From NCBI GenBank assembly GCA_963579025.1, contig CAUZFZ010000051.1, positions 1 through 56,122 on the forward strand: a DNA stretch of 56,122 bases. Direction: 5' to 3'. Positions within the stretch are counted from its first letter, which is position 1. Each line of letters begins with the position of its first letter. Positions 1 through 8,645 of this stretch are shown here, one piece after another. The notes under the pieces were generated by a model. That model saw only the letters and a program-made list of their open reading frames with translations. It was not told where the DNA came from and made no database searches. Source of the DNA: CAUZFZ01 sp963579025. Its GTDB lineage: Bacteria; Planctomycetota; Planctomycetia; Planctomycetales; Planctomycetaceae. The position numbers and the translations under genes are program-made.

Positions 1-150
1 CACCAGCCTGACCGCCACCCAATCCGCCACCACCACCGAAGCCACCGCCGCCACCGCCCTGTTGGCCGCCGCCTTGCTGGCCACCACCTTGCTGGCCACC
101 ACCCTGCTGACCGCCACCCTGCTGGCCACCTCCGCCACCAGCGAAGGAAA
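1..150 (-). repeat. Gly/Gln-rich low-complexity tract at the C-terminal end of the secretin
   Basis: On the minus strand this encodes repeated GGGQQ units followed by Gly-rich sequence running off the window. It lies directly after the secretin core and stays in frame. The repeating GGTGGCCAGCAG-type unit could change length by slippage (inference). Confidence 0.8.
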
Positions 151-3100
151 AGGTCGTGACTTCGATCAGGTTGTTGAAGAATGGTGACAGTGCGAGTCGC
201 ACAAACCGCCGGTCCGCGGAAACAACCGCGGTCACGCTAAGCGTAATACCATCCGGAATGAACCCGATCTGCGGAGCGAAGCCCACAGAGAACGCACCCA
301 CTGTCGGCTGCACGCTGAGCACGAACGGCTGAACCGTCTGGTCAAAAATAGTCGCCTGGTCACCGTTAAACAGTGTGACCTTGGGAGCGAACATGATGTT
401 GGACCGCTCATCACCCTGAGCCGCCTGGATGAAGAAGAATGTTTCAATATCGCTAAGCACGGCCAGTCCAACCTGCAAGCCGGCGTTTGGCTGGAAGTTG
501 CCGAAGTCCGGGATGCCGATGTCGAACGATCCCTGCTGAAATGCGATGTCCAGGTCCGGGGTAAATGCACCCGGTGCCGCCAGACCAATGATCGTACCGC
601 CATCTACGTATCGGTCCCGCTCGGTCAGTTCACGGCTTGGACCTGGAGAGAAGAAGGTCTGCTGCTGCTGCTGACCGCCCTGCTGGCCGCCCTGTTGGCC
701 CTGCTGGCCCTGCTGGCCCTGCTGGCCGCCCTGCTGGCCGCCCTGCTGGCCAGTGATCACGCTTCCGAATGGCGGAAGCGGGACCAGTCCTCCTCCGCCC
801 TGCTGTCCCTGCTGACCACCACCCTGCTGGCCGCCACCACCGCCACCGCCCTGACCTCCTCCGCCGCTGCTGAAGTCGGGACCGCCCACGGTGTCCTGTA
901 CGTCGAAGTCGAAATCGATCCCGATGCGTTCGAAGAATCGGTCGCTGACGTTGACCAGACGGACTTCAATGGTCACCTGCAGATCCTGCAGTCGCCGCAA
1001 CTGGTCCAGCAGAGAAGAGATTTCCTCATGCACCTGCTGTGTTTGCCGGATAACCAGCGAGAGTGTCGTTTCACTGGATTGAATCGAGCCCTGTCCGCCA
1101 ACTTCCGTCCATGAACCCGGTTCGACCGACGACGTAATCAGATCCATCAGCGTGTCGAATTGAAGATTCTCACGTCTGGGAGCATTCAGTCGGGCATTCA
1201 GACCGCCGCCGCCGGATGCCATGAACGGCGAATTGCCGCCCATGCCGGGTGCGACCTGGAACTGGCCACCATTCGAATTCGGCAAACCGCCCATGGATGC
1301 CACAGCCATCTGGCCGTTGGTGTCGAGAATGTTGTTCGTGAAGACGTCGCCTGGATTCCGATTCCGGCTCCGCATCGGCACGACAAGGTCCGCCACCGAG
1401 TAGGCGGCCGGCACCAAACGCCCCTGCTGCCGAATCTGGCTGGTGATTTTCAGAGCGTCGTGCTCGATCGTGTATCCCAGGTTGATCGGCTCAAGCAGCA
1501 AAGCCAGAGCACTCTTGATACGAATGTTGTCCACGTCGATCGTGACCGGCGTCGCTGTCGACACGCCCTCTTCTTCGATCGCCGGGATATCGACGACCAC
1601 ATTCATGCCAGTCGCCGTCTGCACATACTTGATGACTTCCATCAACTCCGCGTTTTCAAAGTGCAGTGACACGCGATCGTTCAGGCTCTTGTCGATCCGC
1701 TTTTCATCTTCACTGCGAAGATGATTCTCTCGCGGGTATTTGCCTTTCCGTCGTCGATTCAATTCTTTCCAGTTGTCCGGGAAGCCGATGGGATTGCGGT
1801 CATCAATTCCCATCAACGATTCTTCAACACTGAAGAGCTGTTCAAACACACTCTTCTCGCGATTGTCACGCATCTCCTCGTTGCGTGCGATGCGCCCGGC
1901 GAGCTGTGATTTCAGCGTCATGTTGACCGCGATCGGATTCTGCGGGTCCAGTTCCTTGGCCTGTTTCGCAATGATCCCGGCTTCCGCGTAGCGTCGCTGC
2001 TTGAACAGCCGGTTGAACTCGTCCACCAGGTCCTTCAACTCCTGGTCCAGACGAATTTGGTAATCGCGTTCGCGGGCGATGCCCTTGATGACTTCTTCGT
2101 TCTCACGCTGCATTTCGATGATCGGCTTTCGCTGAGCGATGTAACCGTCGATCGAACTTCGGCTGCTGCGAAGCTTCTTGACCAGTGGACCGACACGCTC
2201 CGAATCGAAGCCGGACGTTTCAACATTGGCGAGCGTCTGGTCGAGCAGTTCGACAGCGTCATCCGGACGCTTTTCCTGAAGAGAATCCGCTCGCAGCATG
2301 ACGTTGAAGACTTCCGTCCGCAGACGATCGAAACGCAGTGCGTCACGCTGTTCAGTAATGTCGATTGGAGAGCGTTCGTCATACGACGGTGTTCCCGGAG
2401 CCCCCTCCGGAATTGTTCCGGTACGCGGATTTGTTTCAGCGGGGAACTCCGACGACGCGAGTTGAACCGGGTTGCGTCGCGGATGTAGCTCCTGCAGATA
2501 CGTCCGCAACTGTTGCGATTTCCAGGCGTCCAGTTTCTGACCGGACTGGTACGCGGCCAGGAATGCTTCATACGCCGCGGCACGGTCGCCCTGACGCAGG
2601 CTTGTGCGACCCTGCTGGAACAGTGCTTCGGCCGAGACTCCGGACGGATACAGTGTGGTAATATTGTTGGTCGTACTGTCGTCGCCCGTGAACGATCCGA
2701 CGCTTGGCCGCATCTCGGTTACCGGGTTGGTCGATGCGGTCGAAATCGGCAGTCCTGCAGGGAAGTCCGGCGTCCCTGGTTGAACGGCATTGTCCGCCAC
2801 CGTCGTCGCTGGAGGAACAACCGGCGGGAAGAGCTCTTCGGCAGGTGGAGCCGCGACTGGTTCAGGACCGTTCGTTCTGGCGGCCGAAATCGCCTGCAGT
2901 TCACGCGCCTTCTGATCGGCCGCCGCCAGCACCGATTCCGGGCGATCTTCGAACGGATCGAATGTCAGATTCATTCCGCGGACGTGACCAATCTTGAGGT
3001 AAGCCTCATCAAGTTGTCCCGCGGCGATGTCCTCGCGAGCCTGGGCGAGAATCTCCTTCGCCTGTGCCTTTTGTTGCTGGAATGCCCGCATCTGCGCTTC

Positions 3101-5929
3101 CGCCGGTGACGGACCCGTGATCGTCGGCGACGGCCGCTCGTTGCGCGCCTGTGCGATTTCGTGCCGTGCCTGAGCCTGCGCGATTCTGGCGATCATCGGC
3201 TCCGGACGTTCATCCAATGGTCCATACGTGACGTTCAATGTGGCGGCCTGAGTCGCCTTCAAACGGGCTTCTTCGAAATTGCCCGCATCCAGAGCCACAC
3301 GAGCTGCTCGCAACCACCCAGCCGCCACTTCCCGCTGACGCTGCTGTTCCGCGAACGCCAGTTCCCGAGCGGACGGTCCTCGTAATGGTTGTTCAGTCTC
3401 ACTCGGCAACGGATTCACCAGTGGTGTTGGATTCGGCAACGGCATCGGTTCAACCAGTGCTGTCGGATTCGGCATCGGCATCGGCATCGGTTCGACCAGT
3501 GCTGTCGGATTCGGCAAAGGCATTGGCATCGGTTCGACCAGCGCTGTTGGATTCGGCATCGGGCTGGGCATCGGCACCGGCTCCACCAACGTCGTCGAGT
3601 CCGGTGGCGGAGTCAGTTGCGCGACGTTCGGGCCGGGAACTCGAGTTTCGAGTTGAGCGATCTCAGCCAGAACATCCTGTGGCTGGTCGTCAAAGAGTGT
3701 GTAAATCACATCCAGACGGGACGCTTCAATTGCCGTCGCACGTGCGGCCGGTAGATTTCCTTCACGGATCGACTGGCGTGCTTCGCTCAACAGTCGTTTC
3801 GACAAATCGGCCTGCCGCCTCACCGCAGGCGAGTCCACCACACGCGGAGCCTCACTCGTGTCAGCAATCGCTGGCGGTTCTCGTGTCACTGCGGGAGATT
3901 GTGTGGGGATTTCCGTGACGCGTGGCGCGTCCGGCGGAGTTGTTGCAGGCGATTCCGCCGAAAGTTGTTCGAACGGGCTTACTAATCGGGGAGTCAGTGC
4001 ATCTGGCAGCAACGGAGCGTTCCGACCCGCCGGTGTGACTCGATCCTGAGCAGCGAGACGATCGAGTTCGGCCACGACGTCAGCCGGTCTGGTCTCAAGT
4101 AATTTCCAGGCCGTGCTCATGGCGTTGGCCTGTTCCGCCAGTTGACGGGCCATAGCTGTGTCACCGTTTCGCAGCGCCTGCTGAGCTCGTGCCAGAATCT
4201 GCTGAGCCTGCTGGTGCTGCTGATCCTGCTGCACCACTGCGTCCCGCTGAATCCGATCGATTCGGGCAACCAGGGGTTCCGGCCGTTGATCGAATGGACC
4301 GTACGTCGCATTCAATTCACCGGCCTGCGTCGCCAGACGACGGGCCGCCATCATGTTCCCCGCGTCGAACTCTGCGGTGGCCTGACGCAGCAACTGCTGA
4401 GCCTGTGCACCAACACTGTTACGCGCGGCTTCTGCACTCGTCGGCGGACCGACGGGTGGTCCCGGTAATGGACTGACCTCGGGAATTATTCCAACCAGTG
4501 GTGGCCCGACGGCCGATGGTGTCGTCGCGTCCGTGAGTGTCACCGTTCCGGCCGCTCGATCGATCGCGAGAAGCACCAGAGCCGGACGGTCATCAAACAC
4601 GCCGTAGTGCGCATTCAGACTCTCGGCCTGCCGCGTCGTGTCGCGAGCTTCGTCGATACGTCCTTGAATGATCAACTGGCGAGCCTCGGCAATCAGCTTC
4701 AACGCACGTTGACGATTTCCGTCCTCGGCGGCGACTTCGCTGGGACGAACCGGATCCAGAATTTCGGGCACAACACCGCCCATGGCGGGTAACGTGTACT
4801 CGATCGCGCGTGGGCCGATTGTTCCGACAGTCGGCAAACCAGTTGCCGGGGGATTTGGATTAATCGCAGTGATTGCCGGTGCAACCGCCGAGGCAGATTC
4901 CGATCCCGACGCTTCGACTTCCACCAGTTGCAGCGGCGAACGCGTCGTCCCCTGACGGCGCTCAATCGTCGACATCAACTGCTGGGGCGTTTCTTCGAAC
5001 AGACCCCAGGTCGTTTGCACCTGACTGGCCATGAGTGTTTTCTCATAAGCCGATTCCAGCCGATTTCTCTGCAGGTCGTCGCGTGCCGATGCCAGCAGCG
5101 CTTTGGCGTAAGCCTTGCGATCACCGGATTCCCTGAGCTGCTCTTCACGCGTCGCTTTGTCCACAATCGTTGGGACGCGGGCCGACGTCGCTGGGGGGAT
5201 TGGACGCGTCACCCCGGTTGCATCAAACGCAGCGGGTGGCAGACCGAACGGAGCGGCTGGTGCCGCGGCAGTCCCTGGTGTGCCGGCTTTGATCTGAGCG
5301 ATCAAATCTGTAGGCGTAAACTCACCGGGCTGAAACACGACGCTCTTACCAATGTCTTGAGCGACGGTCGCGTCAATTAAAGCCCTGTCGTTATCTCCCC
5401 GCTCCAAAGCCTCGCGGGCGCCTTTCATATAAAAGTCAACACGCTTCCGCAGTGGCCCGACTTCCGCGCTGGCTCCGGTCTCGACCACGATCGGGTTTTC
5501 CAGAGTTGACGGCGAGCGACCTGCCGGTGGTGTCGGCTGCTCGCCGCCTGCAGTGACGACCTGACCGGATGGAACCGGCGGCCGACTTCGTGCTGTGCCT
5601 GGAGCGGTAGCCGGATCGGTGTTGCGAAGCTGAGTCAGCAGTTGTCGAGGTGTCATTTCACCCTCGCTCCAGCGTACTTTGTACCGACTGGCCTTCAGGG
5701 CGAGCATCCGGGCTTGAGCCGCGTTGCCATTTCTGGCAGATGCAACCGCCTGACGCATCAGAGTTCGGGCGGTCTGCCCGTAAGCGTTCGCTCGCCTCGA
5801 AATCGACTGGCTCGTCGAGCGCGAGCTGGCAGTTTGTGCCACCAGAGGCTGGACCGACCTCTCGGAGTGCTGCCACCAGAGTGAACCCGCAACAGTCGCT
5901 ACGACAAGGAAACCAGTGAGCTTACGCAA
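1..5929 (-). CDS. Secretin (type II/III secretion, PilQ/GspD-like) with long repeat-rich N-terminus, 3' end off window
   Basis: Outer-membrane pore subunit of a type II secretion or type IV pilus-like machine. The frame stays open from a TTG start at 5929 to the window edge (1,976 codons). TTG is chosen because AAGGAGG lies 8 nt upstream and is followed by Arg-Lys and a hydrophobic export segment (LTGFLVVATVAGSLWW). About nine or ten imperfect helical repeats follow (pattern AR..L..G....A...A..L...Y..FD.RPE.V.A.I), between about 5780 and 2490, separated by Pro-rich linkers. An STN/N0-like domain lies at about 1690-1440, then an N1-like segment (VIRQTQQVHEEISSLLDQL) at about 1070-900, then the secretin core (SNIMFAPKVTLFNGDQATI) near 400-150. 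Gly/Gln-rich tracts interrupt and follow the core. Ordinary secretins are about 500-800 residues, so the N-terminus is unusually long. The repeats may be periplasmic or peptidoglycan-spanning (inference). The secretin call is firm; the exact system is unknown. Confidence 0.85.
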   Translation of the reverse strand, partial: MRKLTGFLVVATVAGSLWWQHSERSVQPLVAQTASSRSTSQSISRRANAYGQTARTLMRQAVASARNGNAAQARMLALKASRYKVRWSEGEMTPRQLLTQLRNTDPATAPGTARSRPPVPSGQVVTAGGEQPTPPAGRSPSTLENPIVVETGASAEVGPLRKRVDFYMKGAREALERGDNDRALIDATVAQDIGKSVVFQPGEFTPTDLIAQIKAGTPGTAAAPAAPFGLPPAAFDATGVTRPIPPATSARVPTIVDKATREEQLRESGDRKAYAKALLASARDDLQRNRLESAYEKTLMASQVQTTWGLFEETPQQLMSTIERRQGTTRSPLQLVEVEASGSESASAVAPAITAINPNPPATGLPTVGTIGPRAIEYTLPAMGGVVPEILDPVRPSEVAAEDGNRQRALKLIAEARQLIIQGRIDEARDTTRQAESLNAHYGVFDDRPALVLLAIDRAAGTVTLTDATTPSAVGPPLVGIIPEVSPLPGPPVGPPTSAEAARNSVGAQAQQLLRQATAEFDAGNMMAARRLATQAGELNATYGPFDQRPEPLVARIDRIQRDAVVQQDQQHQQAQQILARAQQALRNGDTAMARQLAEQANAMSTAWKLLETRPADVVAELDRLAAQDRVTPAGRNAPLLPDALTPRLVSPFEQLSAESPATTPPDAPRVTEIPTQSPAVTREPPAIADTSEAPRVVDSPAVRRQADLSKRLLSEARQSIREGNLPAARATAIEASRLDVIYTLFDDQPQDVLAEIAQLETRVPGPNVAQLTPPPDSTTLVEPVPMPSPMPNPTALVEPMPMPLPNPTALVEPMPMPMPNPTALVEPMPLPNPTPLVNPLPSETEQPLRGPSARELAFAEQQRQREVAAGWLRAARVALDAGNFEEARLKATQAATLNVTYGPLDERPEPMIARIAQAQARHEIAQARNERPSPTITGPSPAEAQMRAFQQQKAQAKEILAQAREDIAAGQLDEAYLKIGHVRGMNLTFDPFEDRPESVLAAADQKARELQAISAARTNGPEPVAAPPAEELFPPVVPPATTVADNAVQPGTPDFPAGLPISTASTNPVTEMRPSVGSFTGDDSTTNNITTLYPSGVSAEALFQQGRTSLRQGDRAAAYEAFLAAYQSGQKLDAWKSQQLRTYLQELHPRRNPVQLASSEFPAETNPRTGTIPEGAPGTPSYDERSPIDITEQRDALRFDRLRTEVFNVMLRADSLQEKRPDDAVELLDQTLANVETSGFDSERVGPLVKKLRSSRSSIDGYIAQRKPIIEMQRENEEVIKGIARERDYQIRLDQELKDLVDEFNRLFKQRRYAEAGIIAKQAKELDPQNPIAVNMTLKSQLAGRIARNEEMRDNREKSVFEQLFSVEESLMGIDDRNPIGFPDNWKELNRRRKGKYPRENHLRSEDEKRIDKSLNDRVSLHFENAELMEVIKYVQTATGMNVVVDIPAIEEEGVSTATPVTIDVDNIRIKSALALLLEPINLGYTIEHDALKITSQIRQQGRLVPAAYSVADLVVPMRSRNRNPGDVFTNNILDTNGQMAVASMGGLPNSNGGQFQVAPGMGGNSPFMASGGGGLNARLNAPRRENLQFDTLMDLITSSVEPGSWTEVGGQGSIQSSETTLSLVIRQTQQVHEEISSLLDQLRRLQDLQVTIEVRLVNVSDRFFERIGIDFDFDVQDTVGGPDFSSGGGGQGGGGGGGQQGGGQQGQQGGGGLVPLPPFGSVITGQQGGQQGGQQGQQGQQGQQGGQQGGQQQQQTFFSPGPSRELTERDRYVDGGTIIGLAAPGAFTPDLDIAFQQGSFDIGIPDFGNFQPNAGLQVGLAVLSDIETFFFIQAAQGDERSNIMFAPKVTLFNGDQATIFDQTVQPFVLSVQPTVGAFSVGFAPQIGFIPDGITLSVTAVVSADRRFVRLALSPFFNNLIEVTTFSFAGGGGGQQGGGQQGGGQQGGGQQGGGQQGGGGGGFGGGGGLGGGQAG
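655..868 (-). repeat. Internal Gly/Gln-rich tract inside the secretin domain
   Basis: This encodes runs of Gly and Gln (GGQQGGQQ and QQQQQ types) between the N1-like segment and the secretin core. The non-repetitive block at about 730-800 contains LVPLPPFGSVITG. It looks like a flexible in-frame insertion in the secretin. Confidence 0.8.
3394..3600 (-). repeat. Pro-rich tandem repeat in the secretin N-terminal region
   Basis: This encodes four or five imperfect copies of a Pro-Asn-Pro-Thr-Ala-Leu-Val-Glu-Pro-Met-Pro unit. The DNA unit contains GATTCGGCA..GGCATCGG and has variable spacing because the Met-Pro steps expand. It links two helical repeats and probably acts as an extended spacer (inference). 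Confidence 0.8.
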
Positions 5930-6478
5930 GGTCAGTTCCTCCTTGAGCCGTCTCCGGAAGCTAATCGAACGTAGGCTTCCGGGATTCACGATGGCCACAG
6001 ATATGAGAATCTGTGAAACCGAACAGAAGTGTCAAACGGTAAATCGAACGAACCAGGCACGGACGATGCGCACAAAGAAAGGCTGTGCGTTCTCGCGTGA
6101 CGGGAACATTCGGCGCTGATGAGTTGTTTTTTGGGGGGGACTTTGACGCGAAGGGATGTCGTTGCTCAGTCTGCCATGAGAGAGAGGGGAGATGTGGTGG
6201 GAAGTGAATATGACGACGCAGGGGAACGCGCCGCCCTCACGGCAGAACGAGAGCGGCGGAGTGATATCCCAGGCAGCATAAAACGGTCAACACGATCTTG
6301 AGCCTTTTTCGCGGTGTTGGGGCAGGAACTTGCAGAAACCTGGTCCCTCACCAACCGGCCACTGATCGATCGACACTGGAACCAACTGCGCGCGAGACCT
6401 ACGCTGGTTCCATCCGTGACGATCGTCTCACGGGGCAGTCCACTCCAATTCAGTAACCGACCGGCGGAATGAGACATC
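5930..6478. other. Divergent intergenic region, no gene seen
   Basis: About 550 bases between the divergent secretin and cupredoxin-like genes. It holds the ribosome binding site of the secretin (AAGGAGG on the minus strand, 5937-5943) and presumably promoters for both genes. Short frames here have no recognisable protein character. No convincing repeat or RNA was found. Confidence 0.6.
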
Positions 6479-7267
6479 ATGCAAACGTTCGCGTTCCCTC
6501 AGTGGCTCGTATTGCTGGCCCTGTTGTCCAACCCGCTTGCGGCCGCCGAATGGGGCACGCTGACTGGTCGGTTTGTGTACGACGGCGACCCGCCGGTTCC
6601 GCAGAAGATCGATCTCAATAAGGACGTTGCGGTCTGCTCAAAGAAACCTCCGGTCGATGAGGCGTTGCTGGTCCATCCGAAGAATCGAGGTGTCGCGAAC
6701 GTCATCGTGACGCTCGAACTGAAGAAGGGCGAAAAGCTGACAGGCTTTCATCCCGATTACGCGAAGACAAAAAACGCAAAGATCGGCATGACCAACGAAT
6801 TCTGTCGCTTCGAACCGCGTGTCACGCTTCTGCGGACGACTCAGACACTGGTCATTGGCAACGACGATTCGGTTCCGCACAACACGCTGGCTTATCTGTC
6901 GTACAACAATCCGTTTAATGAAACGGTTTCCGGTGGCGCCAGTATCACTCAGCAACTCAGGAAATCGGAGCGTCGCGCGTCGATGGTTAAGTGTTCGATC
7001 CACGGCTGGATGACATGCTGGCTGGTGATCCGCGAGGATCCTTACATGGCGGTGACTGACAAAGATGGCCGATTCACAATCCGCAACATGCCGTCGGGTG
7101 AATGGACCTTTCGGTTCTGGCAAGAGAAGGCCGGCTACCTGAGCCGCATCGAACTCGGTGGTCAGACCGTCGAAGACAAGAAGGGGCTGTACCGGTTACC
7201 GGTTGATAAGGACAAAGTGGACCTGGGTGAAATTCACCTCAGCCCGAAACTGTTCGCGGGGCCTTGA
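6479..7267 (+). CDS. Exported cupredoxin-like protein
   Basis: Predicted periplasmic or extracellular copper protein of 262 residues. Residues 1-23 form a signal peptide (hydrophobic LVLLALLSNPLAAA, cleavage near the Ala run). His134 in SVPHN and the cluster C172-S-I-H175-G-W-M178 reproduce the His, Cys-x2-His-x2-Met ligand pattern of type 1 copper sites. The N-terminal part (GTLTGRFVYDG) and the C-terminal part (AVTDKDGRFTIRNMPSGEW) resemble carboxypeptidase-regulatory-like beta sandwiches. Related planctomycete proteins are often called methylamine-utilisation-like, a name that says little about function. An electron-transfer or copper-binding role is inferred. The start ATG has only a weak ribosome binding site but sits correctly for the signal peptide. 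Confidence 0.75.
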   Translation: MQTFAFPQWLVLLALLSNPLAAAEWGTLTGRFVYDGDPPVPQKIDLNKDVAVCSKKPPVDEALLVHPKNRGVANVIVTLELKKGEKLTGFHPDYAKTKNAKIGMTNEFCRFEPRVTLLRTTQTLVIGNDDSVPHNTLAYLSYNNPFNETVSGGASITQQLRKSERRASMVKCSIHGWMTCWLVIREDPYMAVTDKDGRFTIRNMPSGEWTFRFWQEKAGYLSRIELGGQTVEDKKGLYRLPVDKDKVDLGEIHLSPKLFAGP

Positions 7268-7477
7268 GCACCGGTCCAGGACCTGAACCACAGGATGGAC
7301 GCTCACTCGTTCCCGCCGATTCGACTGACGGGCAAGACTCACGACAGTGAGGCTGCATCGTTGCAAGAGCGATCCGTGCGCGACTCACTGGCCCGGTCAG
7401 AACTGAGTCGATAGGGTCCCGCCTCCTTCGCATTTTGCCGCAACCGCCCGACTTTTTTGCGCCCATTGCCGAGCCAT

Positions 7478-8611
7478 ATGGAACAATTCATCGAAGACAC
7501 GCTGCTGGGCTATTCGGATGCGGTGCTGCTTGTCGTGATCGCGGTCATGCTGGGTCTGCTGGCGAAATTCGCCGACCTGGTTGTCGATTATGCCGTCGTT
7601 CTGTCCCAGCGTTCCGGCGTACCGAAGGTCATCATCGGCGCGACGGTTGTCAGTCTTGGCACGACGGCTCCGGAAGTGGCCGTGTCTGTGCTGGCCGCGT
7701 TTAAGGGGGATTCCGGGCTTGCACTGGGCAATGCCGTTGGCTCGATCATCTGCGATACCGGGTTGATCCTGGGAATCGCCTGCCTCATTCGTCCGCTGGC
7801 GATTCCATTCGAGACCGCGAACCGTCAGGGCTGGGTGCAGCTTGGAGCCGCCGTGCTGCTCGTGCTGTTTTGTGTCCCGTGGAGCAACCCGGCAGCCCCT
7901 TATACGGACGGCACAGCCGGCGTGTTTCCTCGCTGGGGCGGATTCGTGTTTCTTGGACTGCTGGCGGTGTACCTCTGGCTGTCGGTCAAGTGGTCGAAAG
8001 CGGCCGTGGATTCAGTCCCAGTAGCCGTGATCGTTGATGAATACGAACACCGTGAATTCGAGTTGTCCGCTGGCTCTGACAAATCTGCCGACCGAGTTGT
8101 GGCCCAACGACCCGAGCACGGGGCGGACGGGAACGAGTCCGCGATCCTGACTCTGCTGAAGCTGCTCCTGGCGATCATCGGCGTTGTTCTGAGTGCGAAC
8201 GTTCTGATCCCGGCGATCAGGATCATGGCTGTACGGTGGGGTGTGCCGCAGTCGGTCATCGCCGCGACAATGGTGGCGTTTGGCACTTCGCTGCCCGAGC
8301 TGATCACGGCCGTGCAGGCCGCGCGTCGAGGGCACGGAGATCTGGCAGTCGGAAATATCATCGGGGCGGACATTCTGAACGCGCTGTTCGTCGCAGGCGC
8401 TTCAGCCGCCGTCACCACAAGCGGGCTGGTGGCCGACGCCATTTTCTTTCGATTGCAGTTTCCCGCGATGCTGATTGTGCTGGTAGTTTTCCGGATCGGT
8501 ATTGCGACGTCGAAAGGCACACTTGGCCGTGGATTCGGCTGCGTGCTGCTGGGAACATATCTTGTGTATCTCGTCCTGAACGTGATCCACGGGGCCGGCG
8601 GCGGACATTGA
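7478..8611 (+). CDS. Calcium/sodium:cation antiporter, CaCA family
   Basis: Inner-membrane cation/Ca2+ antiporter of 377 residues with about ten hydrophobic segments. The two family-defining alpha repeats are clear: GATVVSLGTTAPEVAVSVLA followed by GNAVGSIICDTGLILG in the first half, and AATMVAFGTSLPELITAV followed by GNIIGADILNALFVAG in the second half. The acidic residues in TAPE and SLPE are the expected ion-binding Glu. A hydrophilic, charged loop of about 50 residues (around 8030-8150) separates the halves, as in YrbG-like proteins. ATG at 7478 is preferred over in-frame TTG codons at 7457 and 7466, though no strong ribosome binding site marks any of them. Substrate specificity (Ca2+, Na+ or K+) cannot be read from the sequence. 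Confidence 0.88.
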   Translation: MEQFIEDTLLGYSDAVLLVVIAVMLGLLAKFADLVVDYAVVLSQRSGVPKVIIGATVVSLGTTAPEVAVSVLAAFKGDSGLALGNAVGSIICDTGLILGIACLIRPLAIPFETANRQGWVQLGAAVLLVLFCVPWSNPAAPYTDGTAGVFPRWGGFVFLGLLAVYLWLSVKWSKAAVDSVPVAVIVDEYEHREFELSAGSDKSADRVVAQRPEHGADGNESAILTLLKLLLAIIGVVLSANVLIPAIRIMAVRWGVPQSVIAATMVAFGTSLPELITAVQAARRGHGDLAVGNIIGADILNALFVAGASAAVTTSGLVADAIFFRLQFPAMLIVLVVFRIGIATSKGTLGRGFGCVLLGTYLVYLVLNVIHGAGGGH

Positions 8612-8645
8612 TTCACGCTCAACATCGCACCACGGAAGAGCACCA

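Noticed and set aside
30..150. Regular short repeats suggestive of a CRISPR or satellite array
   Set aside because: They encode in-frame Gly/Gln units of the secretin and lack spacer structure.
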